Shown: piece by piece, positions 54,514 to 63,925 of the stretch
Layout of the letters: the number at the start of each line of letters is the position of its first letter
Numbering within the stretch: the stretch's first letter is position 1
Assembly (NCBI RefSeq): GCF_009696045.1
Contig: NZ_VUMT01000004.1
Location: 1-64,000, forward strand
Direction: 5' to 3'
DNA from: Velocimicrobium porci
GTDB lineage: Bacteria; Bacillota; Clostridia; Lachnospirales; Lachnospiraceae
Length of the DNA stretch: 64,000 bases
The notes under the pieces: model-generated
Databases searched by the model: none
What the model saw: only the letters and a program-made list of their open reading frames with translations
Told to the model about the DNA's origin: nothing
Made by a program: the position numbers and the translations under genes

Positions 54514-55665
54514 CTACCTTTCATATTTTATCTGGTTTGACACACTTAAAGCGATTCCCATTTCAACTAACATAACTGCGATTGATGTTCCTCCGTAACT
54601 GATAAACGGAAGAGGAATTCCTGTTGACGGAATAGAATTCGTTACTACCGCTACATTAATAATAACCTGTAACGCAACATGAACTAAGATTCCTGATGTT
54701 ATCAGTCCGCCATATAAATCTGGTGCATTGATTGCAATGATAAAAAGGCGCCATATTAGTAATGCAAATAAAAGAATAACCGTTACGGCTCCAAATAAGC
54801 CCAATTCTTCGCAAATAATAGAAAATATCATATCATTCTGTGCTTCCGGTACATAGCCAAGTTTTTGCATACTTCTGCCAAGTCCGGTTCCAGTTAATCC
54901 ACCAGAGGCAATCGCATACAATCCCTGGAGAATTTGAAATCCTTTTTCATGATTTTCCACATCAAGCCAGATTTGCACACGTTCCATACGATACCCTTCA
55001 CCAAGCATAAGATACAACGCACCTATCGCAACAATTATCGAACCTGCTGCAAAAAAGTACCCTTTCTTTTTACTGGCAACAAAACAGATTCCAACCATAA
55101 TTCCACAAATAACAATCGCCGTACTCATGTTTTCTTTACCAATTAAAACAATTAACGGTGAAATATATACGCCAACCCGAAAAAATCCCGTAATATTATT
55201 GATTTTCTTCGGTGCCATATATACAATATACGAAACAAATAAAACAGTTGCTACTTTAGACAAATCAGAAGGTTGAAAAGTCCCAAGCGGTCCTAAACTA
55301 ATCCATCGTTTCGCATGGTTAATTTCCACTCCGAAAAATAAAACATAAACTTGTAACAAAATAGATACTATGTAAAGTGCCGTTACCGGTTTTATATTAA
55401 GAATCGGCATTTTCCCAAGCAGCATCTTGTAATTTAGTTTTGATACAATAAGCATTGCTATAATCCCCAAAACAGCAGATATTCCCTGTCGTTTCAGATA
55501 ATACATGGAATCATTTTTTACTAATTGAGCAGAATATGAACTTGTACTGTATATCATAATAAGCCCAAATCCTACTAAAAACAGGGTTAAAAACAATAAG
55601 CTATAATCATAATAGCTATAGGACCTGTTTCTTCGATTTCGCTGTTCCCGACTTGTTCTCGCCAT
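54514..55665 (-). CDS. ftsW: SEDS glycosyltransferase FtsW/SpoVE
   Basis: A 383-residue polytopic membrane protein of the SEDS family (about ten helices) that polymerises lipid II with a class B PBP. Family hallmarks are the STSSYSAQ-type start of helix 2, GPLGTFQPSDLSKVATVLFVSY, and the C-terminal VVTNSIPSTGIPLPFISYGGTS. The location between murD and murA is that of spoVE/ftsW. FtsW and SpoVE cannot be told apart by sequence alone. Confidence 0.9.
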   Translation of the reverse strand: MARTSREQRNRRNRSYSYYDYSLLFLTLFLVGFGLIMIYSTSSYSAQLVKNDSMYYLKRQGISAVLGIIAMLIVSKLNYKMLLGKMPILNIKPVTALYIVSILLQVYVLFFGVEINHAKRWISLGPLGTFQPSDLSKVATVLFVSYIVYMAPKKINNITGFFRVGVYISPLIVLIGKENMSTAIVICGIMVGICFVASKKKGYFFAAGSIIVAIGALYLMLGEGYRMERVQIWLDVENHEKGFQILQGLYAIASGGLTGTGLGRSMQKLGYVPEAQNDMIFSIICEELGLFGAVTVILLFALLIWRLFIIAINAPDLYGGLITSGILVHVALQVIINVAVVTNSIPSTGIPLPFISYGGTSIAVMLVEMGIALSVSNQIKYER

Positions 55666-55690
55666 AGTATGTTCCTGCTCCCATTCTTTT

Positions 55691-57061
55691 CTATAACTGA
55701 TTTACATACTCTTTAAACTTTCTTCCTCGTTCTTCAAAGTTTTTAAACATTCCCCAACTTGCACACGCAGGAGATAATAAAACAGCATCTCCCTCACTTG
55801 CATTTACCGCACAAATCTTAACTGCCTCCTCTAAGGAGTCCGCAAATTCAATTGCTGTAAATCCACATTCATTTGCCTGCTGTTTAATTTTCTCTTTTGT
55901 TGCTCCAATTAAAACTAACTTCTTTACCTTTCCATCAAAAGACTGAATCCATTCTTTATAATCAGAACCTTTATCATAGCCTCCTCCAATCAAAAAGGTT
56001 GGTTTTACCATTGCCTGAATTCCCTTGATTGCCGCATCCGGATTGGTTCCCTTAGAGTCATTGTAATAAGTAACACCATTCTTTTCTGTCACATATTCAA
56101 TTCTATGTTCTACAGATGTAAATGAAGTTACAGCCTCGCGAATTGCTTCCATTGGTACACCAATATGATAAGAAATTGCAATTGCTGCCATTACATTTTC
56201 ATAATTATGTGTTCCAAGCAATTTCAAGTCTTTTATATTACATACAATTTCATTGATGCCGTTTTCCTTATAAACAAAATTTCCTTCCTTATCCAAGAAA
56301 ATTCCTTCTTCTAACTCACGTTTGCTACTAAAGAAAAACACTTTTGGACGAAGGGTCTTTGCCATTTCTCTTAAAACTTCATCCTCATAATTTAAAACAC
56401 AAGTGTCATTAATTCCCTGATTGATTGCAATTCTTTTTTTCGCCGCAATATAATTTTCCATTGTATGGTGGCGGTTTAAATGATCTGGCGTTATATTTAA
56501 AATTGCACTAACTTCTGGCCGGAATTCATGAACAGTTTCTAATTGAAAACTGCTCATTTCCGCTACTGTAATAGAGCTTCCTTTTGTGTTTAATACCATA
56601 TCTGTATATGGAATTCCAATATTTCCAACAACATATACCGATACATAATAATGTCGCATAATTTCTCCAACAAGTGCTGTTGTTGTCGTCTTACCATTTG
56701 TTCCTGTTATCGCCGCCATTTTTCCTTTACTAAATTGATATGCAAGTTCAATTTCTCCCCAGATTGGGACATTATTCTTTTTCATTTCTTGAATATATGG
56801 AAGGTCAAGGGGAACACCCGGGCTTAATACAACTAATTCGATATTGTCTTTTAGTTCTTTTGGTAGTTCACCAATGATAACCTGAACCGAAATACTCTTT
56901 GGAAGCTTATCTAATACTGCCTGCTCCGTAAGTGCTTCATTACTATCCTGTAAATATACCTTTGCTCCCTCCGTACAAAGCAATTTCACTGCTGCAATTC
57001 CACTAATTCCTGTTCCTACTACAAGAACGTTCTTATTTACTAAATCCATCTTTTTTCCCAT
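55691..57061 (-). CDS. murD: UDP-MurNAc-L-Ala-D-Glu ligase MurD
   Basis: A 456-residue Mur ligase that adds D-glutamate to UDP-MurNAc-L-alanine. The ATP loop ITGTNGKTTTTALVGEIM, the substrate loop region LNITPDHLNRHHTMENY and HRIEYV/NDSKGTNPDA are intact. The start is unsure: ATG 57061, ATG 57049 and a GTG at 57070 are all in frame, and none has a strong ribosome site. It follows mraY. Confidence 0.95.
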   Translation of the reverse strand: MGKKMDLVNKNVLVVGTGISGIAAVKLLCTEGAKVYLQDSNEALTEQAVLDKLPKSISVQVIIGELPKELKDNIELVVLSPGVPLDLPYIQEMKKNNVPIWGEIELAYQFSKGKMAAITGTNGKTTTTALVGEIMRHYYVSVYVVGNIGIPYTDMVLNTKGSSITVAEMSSFQLETVHEFRPEVSAILNITPDHLNRHHTMENYIAAKKRIAINQGINDTCVLNYEDEVLREMAKTLRPKVFFFSSKRELEEGIFLDKEGNFVYKENGINEIVCNIKDLKLLGTHNYENVMAAIAISYHIGVPMEAIREAVTSFTSVEHRIEYVTEKNGVTYYNDSKGTNPDAAIKGIQAMVKPTFLIGGGYDKGSDYKEWIQSFDGKVKKLVLIGATKEKIKQQANECGFTAIEFADSLEEAVKICAVNASEGDAVLLSPACASWGMFKNFEERGRKFKEYVNQL

Positions 57062-57162
57062 GCTTATCACAATCCAATTTGTGACACTGCCCTGATAAAA
57101 TGCTGAAAAACGGGCAGTCGCATAGCTTCCTTTCCTTTCTTATTCTCTCAGCACCTGCATGT

Positions 57163-58119
57163 TTAAAGTGCTAATAAGCCAACTAAACATAAAATTGCCG
57201 TAATAATTGAAAAAACGGCTACTACTCTTGTTTCCGACCATCCACATAATTCAAAATGATGGTGAATCGGAGCCATCTTAAAAATACGCTTTCCTCCTGT
57301 TAAATGAAAATATGTCACCTGAATCATAACAGAAAGAACCTCTACCAAATATATTAAACCGATAAGTGCAATAAAAATTGGCATTCTAAGTATAAATGCG
57401 GAAGCTGCCACAAAACCTCCCAATGCAAGAGAACCTGTATCTCCCATAAATACTCTGGCAGGATATACATTATAAATTAAAAATCCTAAAAGACTTCCAA
57501 CCACTGCACAGGTAATCGGAGAAATTCCGCTCCCTACACCAATTGCCACAACCGAAAAAAAAGTTGCTACTAAAACGGTAACACTAGAAGCCAAACCATC
57601 TAACCCATCGGTAAAATTAACACCATTCACAGTTCCCAAAACTACTAAAAATAAAAAGGGAAGATAATACATTCCCAAATCTATAGAATGACCATTTGCA
57701 AACGGAACAAGAACTTCCGTTCCTATCTGAAGTACTTGAAGCATATAATAAGCAAAAACTGCTGTTACAATACACTGTGCAGTCAATTTCTGCCATGCCT
57801 TTAATCCTAATGAACGTTTCATTACTATCTTAATGTAATCATCTAAAAATCCGATTAAACCAAAACCTAATGTCACGAATAAAATAGGGACAATCTGCTT
57901 ATCTAAACCTACATAAAACATACAGGTAATTGTGATACTGCATACAATAATAATACCTCCCATTGTAGGCGTCCCGGATTTTTTCAAATGTTCTTTTGGA
58001 CCATCATTCCTTACGTACTGGCTAAATTTTAATTTTTTTAAAAAAGGAATAAATATCGGACTTAATACTACACTAATCGCAAATGCGATAATAGCCGGCA
58101 TAACGACTTCGAAATTCAA
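57163..58119 (-). CDS. mraY: Phospho-MurNAc-pentapeptide transferase MraY
   Basis: A 318-residue membrane enzyme that makes lipid I from UDP-MurNAc-pentapeptide and undecaprenyl phosphate. About ten helices, with DGPKEHLKKSGTPTMGG, VNFTDGLDGLASS and VFMGDTGSLALGG plus HHHFE-type C-terminal histidines. The TTG at 58119 has GAGGTG 6 bases upstream and gives MNFEVVMPA; an ATG-like upstream frame to 58164 lacks such a site. Confidence 0.95.
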   Translation of the reverse strand: MNFEVVMPAIIAFAISVVLSPIFIPFLKKLKFSQYVRNDGPKEHLKKSGTPTMGGIIIVCSITITCMFYVGLDKQIVPILFVTLGFGLIGFLDDYIKIVMKRSLGLKAWQKLTAQCIVTAVFAYYMLQVLQIGTEVLVPFANGHSIDLGMYYLPFLFLVVLGTVNGVNFTDGLDGLASSVTVLVATFFSVVAIGVGSGISPITCAVVGSLLGFLIYNVYPARVFMGDTGSLALGGFVAASAFILRMPIFIALIGLIYLVEVLSVMIQVTYFHLTGGKRIFKMAPIHHHFELCGWSETRVVAVFSIITAILCLVGLLAL

Positions 58120-58194
58120 TTTCTTCACCTCGTATTTTATTCCTTCTATTTCATTGGGATACATATTCTATAACTTATTTATTATATGCCATTT

Positions 58195-59979
58195 TTAATA
58201 TAGAATCAAGTTGCTATTTTGTCCAAATGTTTCCTTTGTTTTTTCCCTGATACTAGGGTCTGGCTTTATTCCAATATAAGGAAGAACATTATCAAATAGC
58301 TCTTTTACTGCCGGTGCAGCAATTGTACCGCCATAATAGATTCCTGTCGGTTCATCAATTAACACAAGAGCTATAATCTTAGGATGGTCAGCAGGTGCAA
58401 ACCCAATAAATGAAGAAATATATTTATTACTGCTTCTTGGAAGTTTTTCTGATGTAGCAGTTTTTCCTCCAATTCGGAACCCCTCTAAAAACGCATTATG
58501 TCCCGAACCTTCCGCTACAACAGATTCCAATAATTGTTTCATTGTTTCTGATGTATCTTTCGAAATCATGTTTTCCTTTGTATCATAAGATAGTTCTTTT
58601 ATATTTCCTTCATCACTGCTTTCGATTTTAACACCAAAATGCGGCGTAATTCTGTTTCCTCCATTAATGACTGTACTTACTGCTGTCATTAACTGAAGCG
58701 GCGTAATCTGAAAGGACTGACCAAATGAGATTGTTGCAAGCTCTACCGCTCCAATATTTTTTTTGTTATGCATAATTGAATTTGCTTCTCCGGGAAGGTC
58801 AACCCCTGTCTTTTGAAACAAACCTAACTGCCGAAATGTTTTATACATTCCGTCCACACCAACTCTAGCACCGACTTCCATAAAAACCGGGTTGCATGAA
58901 TTTTGTATCCCTTGAACAAATGTTTCAGAACCATGACCGGTTGTCTTATGACATCGAATCATACGGTCTTCAACCTTTTTATATCCCGGGCAAAAAAAGC
59001 TGTCATTTAACCGTACTGATTTCGTTTCTAATGCCGCCGTTGCTGTTACTACTTTAAACGAAGACCCAGGCTCATACGTATCACTAATGCACTCATTTCT
59101 CCACATTGTATTTAATTGGTCATTTCTTTCTTTTTCGGTCAATGGATTTTTTGTTCCCTCCGGTAATGTATAGGGATCATTCAAATTAAACTCCGGAACA
59201 TTAACCATTGCATAAAGTTCCCCATTTTGCGGATTCATAACAAGCATTTTTACGCTTTTTGCTTCTTTCGACTCTAATAACTTTGTCGCTATCTGCTCCG
59301 CATACTTTTGTATATTAATGTCTAAGCTTAAATACAGGTTGCTTCCTGCAACTGGTTCAATCCGATTCTCAGCTGCATCATCAATCTCTACCCCCTTTGC
59401 TGTTGTCAAAGTAAGAATCGTTCCATCTAAGCCCTGCAAATAATTATCGTATTTCACTTCCAATCCAATAATTCCCTGATTATCACTTCCTGTAAATCCA
59501 ATTACTTTGGACGCCAATGATTCAAATGGATAAAAGCGTTTGTAATCTTCATCAACCATAACTCCATCTAATTTATATGCCCGGATTTTATCAGATAATT
59601 CCTTATCCACATTTGATTTGATTCTTTCAATCGAAGAAACCTTTTCAACTCTTTTTCGTACCTCATCTTCACTGATTCCTAATTCTTCACTTAATACCTT
59701 TATCACCCGTTCAGGTTCTTTTATCTGGCTATGAATCACTGATATCGTAGAAACTGGTTTGTTGCCTGCAATTTCAATTCCATTTCTGTCATAAATCCTT
59801 CCCCTTTCTGCTTTAATTGGTCTTTCCCTTTCATGAATCTGCCTTGCCAAATCACCATAATATACACTTTGAACAATCATTAAATAGGCAAGACGTCCTA
59901 CTAAAATAAAAGACAGTGCTAATATAACAAGGACGACAATTAATAGATTCTGCCGGTTATATGTTTTCGTTTTAGTCAT
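58195..59979 (-). CDS. spoVD: Class B PBP, SpoVD-like, with KTA in place of KTG
   Basis: A 594-residue transpeptidase with an N-terminal anchor (about 11-37), a dimerisation domain and a penicillin-binding domain. Active-site SXXK is S306-S-F-K309 and SXN is S361-C-N363. The third motif reads K506-T-A instead of KTG. There is no PASTA domain. It follows a second class B PBP and precedes mraY, the position of spoVD in B. subtilis. The sporulation role is inferred from position. Confidence 0.82.
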   Translation of the reverse strand: MTKTKTYNRQNLLIVVLVILALSFILVGRLAYLMIVQSVYYGDLARQIHERERPIKAERGRIYDRNGIEIAGNKPVSTISVIHSQIKEPERVIKVLSEELGISEDEVRKRVEKVSSIERIKSNVDKELSDKIRAYKLDGVMVDEDYKRFYPFESLASKVIGFTGSDNQGIIGLEVKYDNYLQGLDGTILTLTTAKGVEIDDAAENRIEPVAGSNLYLSLDINIQKYAEQIATKLLESKEAKSVKMLVMNPQNGELYAMVNVPEFNLNDPYTLPEGTKNPLTEKERNDQLNTMWRNECISDTYEPGSSFKVVTATAALETKSVRLNDSFFCPGYKKVEDRMIRCHKTTGHGSETFVQGIQNSCNPVFMEVGARVGVDGMYKTFRQLGLFQKTGVDLPGEANSIMHNKKNIGAVELATISFGQSFQITPLQLMTAVSTVINGGNRITPHFGVKIESSDEGNIKELSYDTKENMISKDTSETMKQLLESVVAEGSGHNAFLEGFRIGGKTATSEKLPRSSNKYISSFIGFAPADHPKIIALVLIDEPTGIYYGGTIAAPAVKELFDNVLPYIGIKPDPSIREKTKETFGQNSNLILY

Positions 59980-60044
59980 ATTAACAAAACCTCATAAATC
60001 TCATTGTTTAATTTTATTATGAAATCTACGAGGTTATGATTGCT

Positions 60045-61844
60045 TTATTCTTTTGTCGGATAGACACCCAAAAACGGAAGAATGTCTTTCATAATGTCAC
60101 TAGCTAACTCTGTAGCGTATCCGCTATTTGCCTGGTGATCTACATGAGGTCTGTCAATAATTACATAAGTTACAACCTGTGGGTCTTCAATTGGTGTAAA
60201 TCCGATAAACGATACCAGATAATTTCCCTGTTTTCTAGGTTGTGTTTCGGCTGTTCCAGTCTTACCACCAATTTCATAACCTTCTACTCCGGCTGATTTT
60301 GCCGTTCCGGCTTCTACGGTTGCGAATAAATAGTTTCTTATCTTTTCACTTGCAGACTCAGAAATTGTTTCTTTTACTAAAGTCGGACCAATCGCTTTGA
60401 TTGTTGCTCCATTTTCATTTTGAATCTCTTTTACAATATGGGGTTTATAATAGTTACCTCCGTTAATCAAAGAGCAAAAGCCTGACGCAAGCTGTACCAT
60501 TGTCACCGTGTTACTTTGTCCAAAGCTGGAAGTGGCAAGCTGAACAGGACCTAATTGATCCTCTGTAAAAATAAGTCCGGTTCCCTCACCGGGAAGATCA
60601 ATCCCAGTTTTTGCTCCAAATCCATACATTTTAAGGTAATCGGCAAACACACTTTTTCCCATCTTTGCAGCGATATCCATCATTGCTACGTTACATGACA
60701 TCATTAATGACTGCTTCAACGAAACCGTATTGTGAGTTTTATTACAGCGAATTCGTTGTCCTGCAACAACCGAAGCACCATTACATACATAGGAAGATTT
60801 GTTTGTAGCCTTCGCTTCATCCAACGCTGCTGCAACAGTAAAAGGTTTAAAAGTAGAACCAGGTTCATAAGCATCACTGATGCAATAGTTTCTCCATAAC
60901 TTGCTTAAAGCCTCTCCATATTCTTCATCTGACATTTTTTTAAGCTTCTTTTTCGAATAAAATGGTTCCAAATTTCTTGGATCATTTAAGTCAAACGAAT
61001 AGTTCGAAACCATAGAATAAATCTCTCCATTTTGAGGATTCATAACAAGCACTGCCAGATTTTCAGCACCAGTCTCGTCTAAAAATTTTTCTACTTTTTT
61101 TTCTACAATTGCCTGAACATTTGCATCAATTGTAGAGATAATATTGTGACCATCTACTGCACCTTTAACCGTTCTCTCTAAATTTAATTCTGCATCAAAA
61201 TATCCGTATTCCCGCCCATTTGTTCCATTCAGTTCATCATTGTAAAACTCTTCGATTCCCCAAGTTCCAATATTTCCGTTTCCTTTCTGCGTGAAACCTA
61301 TTACATTAGATCCAATATTTTTTAATGGATACTTGCGAATATATTCTTCTTCAAAGTATACTCCGACAATTTTCTTATTTTTCTCCTGCATTTTTTTAAA
61401 TACAGAAACCTTATCATATTCTAATCCCTTATGATCTTGTACAAGAAAATAGCGGGAATTATTATGCTTTTCCAAAATTGTTTCTAATTCTTCTTTTGAA
61501 ATCTCAAAACATTGATTCAATGCTTGAATTGTTTCTTTTTTGTTCTCACTTTTTTCTAATATTCCAACAGGATCCAGTGTCAAATTATACACTTTTTCAC
61601 TGACTGCCAGCTTGGTCATATTCCGATCTAAAATGTTACCACGCTTAAAAGGTATTGCGCTGCTGACATATGTCTGCTGAGCCAATACCCTTCGTTCGTA
61701 CTTATCTCCATCTTTATTATTTAAATATACCAGCCTGACAACGAGTGCCAAAAAACATAGAAAAACGATACAAAAAACAAACAAAAGGCTCGATTGCATT
61801 TTCGCAGTGAAACGCTTCGAATTCTGTCCTTTGTCTCTTCTCAT
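60045..61844 (-). CDS. ftsI: Class B PBP, FtsI/PBP2B-like
   Basis: A 599-residue septal transpeptidase with an N-terminal anchor (about 17-40) and full active-site motifs: SXXK S330-T-F-K333, SXN S383-C-N385 and K528-T-G. No PASTA domain. The ATG at 61844 has GGAGG 6 bases upstream; an ATG two codons earlier is too close to it. It lies next to ftsL, which supports the FtsI role, while the following PBP is the SpoVD candidate. Confidence 0.85.
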   Translation of the reverse strand: MRRDKGQNSKRFTAKMQSSLLFVFCIVFLCFLALVVRLVYLNNKDGDKYERRVLAQQTYVSSAIPFKRGNILDRNMTKLAVSEKVYNLTLDPVGILEKSENKKETIQALNQCFEISKEELETILEKHNNSRYFLVQDHKGLEYDKVSVFKKMQEKNKKIVGVYFEEEYIRKYPLKNIGSNVIGFTQKGNGNIGTWGIEEFYNDELNGTNGREYGYFDAELNLERTVKGAVDGHNIISTIDANVQAIVEKKVEKFLDETGAENLAVLVMNPQNGEIYSMVSNYSFDLNDPRNLEPFYSKKKLKKMSDEEYGEALSKLWRNYCISDAYEPGSTFKPFTVAAALDEAKATNKSSYVCNGASVVAGQRIRCNKTHNTVSLKQSLMMSCNVAMMDIAAKMGKSVFADYLKMYGFGAKTGIDLPGEGTGLIFTEDQLGPVQLATSSFGQSNTVTMVQLASGFCSLINGGNYYKPHIVKEIQNENGATIKAIGPTLVKETISESASEKIRNYLFATVEAGTAKSAGVEGYEIGGKTGTAETQPRKQGNYLVSFIGFTPIEDPQVVTYVIIDRPHVDHQANSGYATELASDIMKDILPFLGVYPTKE

Positions 61845-61864
61845 TCGCATCCTCCACAACTTAA

Positions 61865-62389
61865 TTAGTTTTTCTTCGAGCTATCTTTTACATCCGGCAC
61901 ATCTCCATATTGTCTGACAAAATCACTCTTCTTATTCGTATAAGACTGTACCTGATTTTTGTCAGCACGAACCATTCCAAGCTCATTTACTGCCACATCG
62001 TAAACATAATCTAAATCAATTGAACTTTCAATCTTACTATATGCAGCATCATTCTGATTCTTTAAAGCAAGAACTTCACTTTCCATAGAAGCAATCTTTT
62101 TACTCATGCTAGTAACATTCTGCTGTGCCTGTAAATAAGAAATACAAACAAACAATGCTACTGAAATAGCAGCCAACATAAAAAGCAGTGACACAAAATC
62201 CCAATTCTGGGCAGGGTGTCTTCTAACTTTTTCTTGTTCCTGTTCTCTCTCTTTTGGAGCAGCGAGCGGTTCTTTTCTGTCATACTCTGGAACTTGTTCT
62301 AATTTTCGAACAGTGTTCCCTTGGACATAATAGCTACTGCTATGATGATACTTTTTTTCTGGCATGCTGCTCTCACTTCCTTCTCTCAT
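61865..62389 (-). CDS. ftsL: FtsL-like division protein
   Basis: A 174-residue single-pass protein with a hydrophilic, Glu/Lys-rich cytoplasmic part (about 1-65), a membrane helix (about 66-86) and a coiled coil ([19 protein letters not shown]) followed by a conserved NELGMVRAD-like stretch. The start ATG at 62389 overlaps the rsmH stop (ATGA); a later ATG at 62365 is possible. It is identified mostly by shape and place between rsmH and the PBP genes. Confidence 0.78.
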   Translation of the reverse strand: MREGSESSMPEKKYHHSSSYYVQGNTVRKLEQVPEYDRKEPLAAPKEREQEQEKVRRHPAQNWDFVSLLFMLAAISVALFVCISYLQAQQNVTSMSKKIASMESEVLALKNQNDAAYSKIESSIDLDYVYDVAVNELGMVRADKNQVQSYTNKKSDFVRQYGDVPDVKDSSKKN

Positions 62390-63348
62390 TTGATAATGCG
62401 TCGTTCAAATACACGAAGCTTCGCACTTCTAGACCGACTGTTTTCTTCCATCTCTAAATCAGATGGTAAAATCGGCTTTCGTGAAATAACCTTCCCTCTT
62501 GACTTTTCTCCACATACACATACTGGAAAATTCGGTGGACATGTACATGGATTTTCATTTTTCTTATAGATTGTCTTTACGATACGATCCTCTAATGAGT
62601 GGAACGTTATAATACAAATTCTTCCATTATCATTTAGAAGTTGAATCATATCATTTAAAGTATCATTCAATACTTCTAATTCCCGATTTAATTCAATTCG
62701 TATCGCTTGAAATGTCTTTTTTGCAGGATGTCCCATATTTTTTTGAATCTTCATTGGAATTGCTCTGCAAATCACTTCAGACAATTCTTTTGTTGTTTCT
62801 ATGCCAATTCCCTGCTCTGCCTGCTTCTTCTCCCGATAAGAAACAATGTGCTTTGCAATATTCTTGGCAAATTTATCCTCACCGTAATCCCGTATCATAC
62901 GAAATAATTCTTGTTCACTGTATCCATTTACAATATCTTTTGCTGTCTTGTCCTGCCTTGTATCCATTCTCATATCTAAAGGAGCATCTTCCATATAAGA
63001 GAATCCCCGTTCTCTTGTGTCAATTTGATACGATGATACACCAAGATCTAATACGATTCCATCTACTTTTTGAATTCCAAGTTCATTCAATACCTGCTTC
63101 ATATTGCAATAATTACTTCTCACAATCTGAACTTTTTCTCCAAATTCATTCAACCGCTCAGAAGCTGCTATGATTGCCGCTTCATCCTGGTCAATTCCGA
63201 TAAACCGTCCATCCTTACCTAAACGTTTGCAAACTTCATAAGCATGTCCACCACCGCCTAGTGTTCCATCCACATAAATACCATCCTCTTTGATATTCAA
63301 ATATTCAATTGTTTCATCCAGTAATACGGATACATGTTTAAATTCCAT
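62386..63348 (-). CDS. rsmH: 16S rRNA m4C1402 methyltransferase RsmH (MraW)
   Basis: A 320-residue SAM-dependent methyltransferase acting on C1402 of 16S rRNA. SAM motif [19 protein letters not shown] is at about 25-43, with [20 protein letters not shown] and the C-terminal [12 protein letters not shown]. It follows mraZ by 18 bases and overlaps ftsL by 4. Confidence 0.97.
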   Translation of the reverse strand: MEFKHVSVLLDETIEYLNIKEDGIYVDGTLGGGGHAYEVCKRLGKDGRFIGIDQDEAAIIAASERLNEFGEKVQIVRSNYCNMKQVLNELGIQKVDGIVLDLGVSSYQIDTRERGFSYMEDAPLDMRMDTRQDKTAKDIVNGYSEQELFRMIRDYGEDKFAKNIAKHIVSYREKKQAEQGIGIETTKELSEVICRAIPMKIQKNMGHPAKKTFQAIRIELNRELEVLNDTLNDMIQLLNDNGRICIITFHSLEDRIVKTIYKKNENPCTCPPNFPVCVCGEKSRGKVISRKPILPSDLEMEENSRSRSAKLRVFERRIIK

Positions 63349-63366
63349 GATACACCTCTTAATCTC

Positions 63367-63795
63367 CTAAAAACTTAATCCAAATTCTGACATATGCTCT
63401 GCAATTTCATCCATATCATCATATGTATTATTTGCTTCCCAGCGTTCTTTACTCCAAATTTCTATTTTACTTAACACACCTACAAATACTACTTCTTTTT
63501 CTAATCCGGCCTGCTGACGCAACTTAGACGGAATCAGAATTCTTCCCTGTTTATCTACCTCACAGGACGCAGCACCTGCCATAAAATAACGCTGTAACTG
63601 TCTTGCCTCTTTGCTTCCAGGAAGATTTTTTAATTCGGATACGAAGTTCTGCCATTCCTCATCTGGGTACACAAATAAACACCCATCTAAACCTAGAGTG
63701 ACTACAAATTCCTCTCCCAGTGTTTCCCTAAATTTAGCAGGTACTATAATTCTACCCTTTGTATCAATTGTATGATTATATTCGCCCATAAACAT
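63367..63795 (-). CDS. mraZ: Transcriptional regulator MraZ
   Basis: A 142-residue protein with two AbrB-like (SpoVT) domains: MGEYNHTIDTKGRIIVPAKFR at the N terminus and AASCEVDKQGRILIPSKLR in the second half, each with the DxKGR-type motif. MraZ binds its own promoter and represses the dcw cluster. The ATG at 63795 has AGGTGA 7 bases upstream. Phased AAGTGG boxes occur in its promoter region. Confidence 0.96.
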   Translation of the reverse strand: MFMGEYNHTIDTKGRIIVPAKFRETLGEEFVVTLGLDGCLFVYPDEEWQNFVSELKNLPGSKEARQLQRYFMAGAASCEVDKQGRILIPSKLRQQAGLEKEVVFVGVLSKIEIWSKERWEANNTYDDMDEIAEHMSEFGLSF

Positions 63796-63840
63796 CTGGC
63801 TTCACCTACTTTTTTTGTATGTCACTATCAGAAATATACT

Positions 63841-63890
63841 ACCACTTTTGTGGACTATATCACCACTTTGTCCCACTTCGCACCACTTGT
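63841..63890 (-). promoter_or_regulatory. MraZ-type operator: phased AAGTGG boxes
   Basis: On the minus strand the core AAGTGG occurs at 63888-63883, 63878-63873 and 63868-63863, exactly 10 bases apart, with a fourth copy at 63847-63842, 21 bases further on. The array starts just after the -10. Known MraZ sites are short repeats (TGGGN in E. coli, AAAGTG[T/G] in Mycoplasma) at one helical turn, so this fits a self-regulated operator. Confidence 0.85.
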
Positions 63891-63896
63891 AATATA

Positions 63897-63925
63897 ATAG
63901 TAATATAATTTTTAACATTTTTCAA
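63897..63925 (-). promoter_or_regulatory. Sigma-A promoter of the dcw cluster
   Basis: On the minus strand TTGAAA (63925-63920), a 17-base spacer and TACTAT (63902-63897). Transcription would start near 63890, at the first MraZ-type box. The 75 bases beyond (63926-64000) hold no gene I can see. Confidence 0.68.

Noticed and set aside
62712-63173. A 153-residue plus-strand frame opposite rsmH
   Set aside because: Its composition (Leu/Ser/Phe/Tyr/Cys-rich) is typical of reverse-frame reading of an AT-rich gene, and it lacks a ribosome site.
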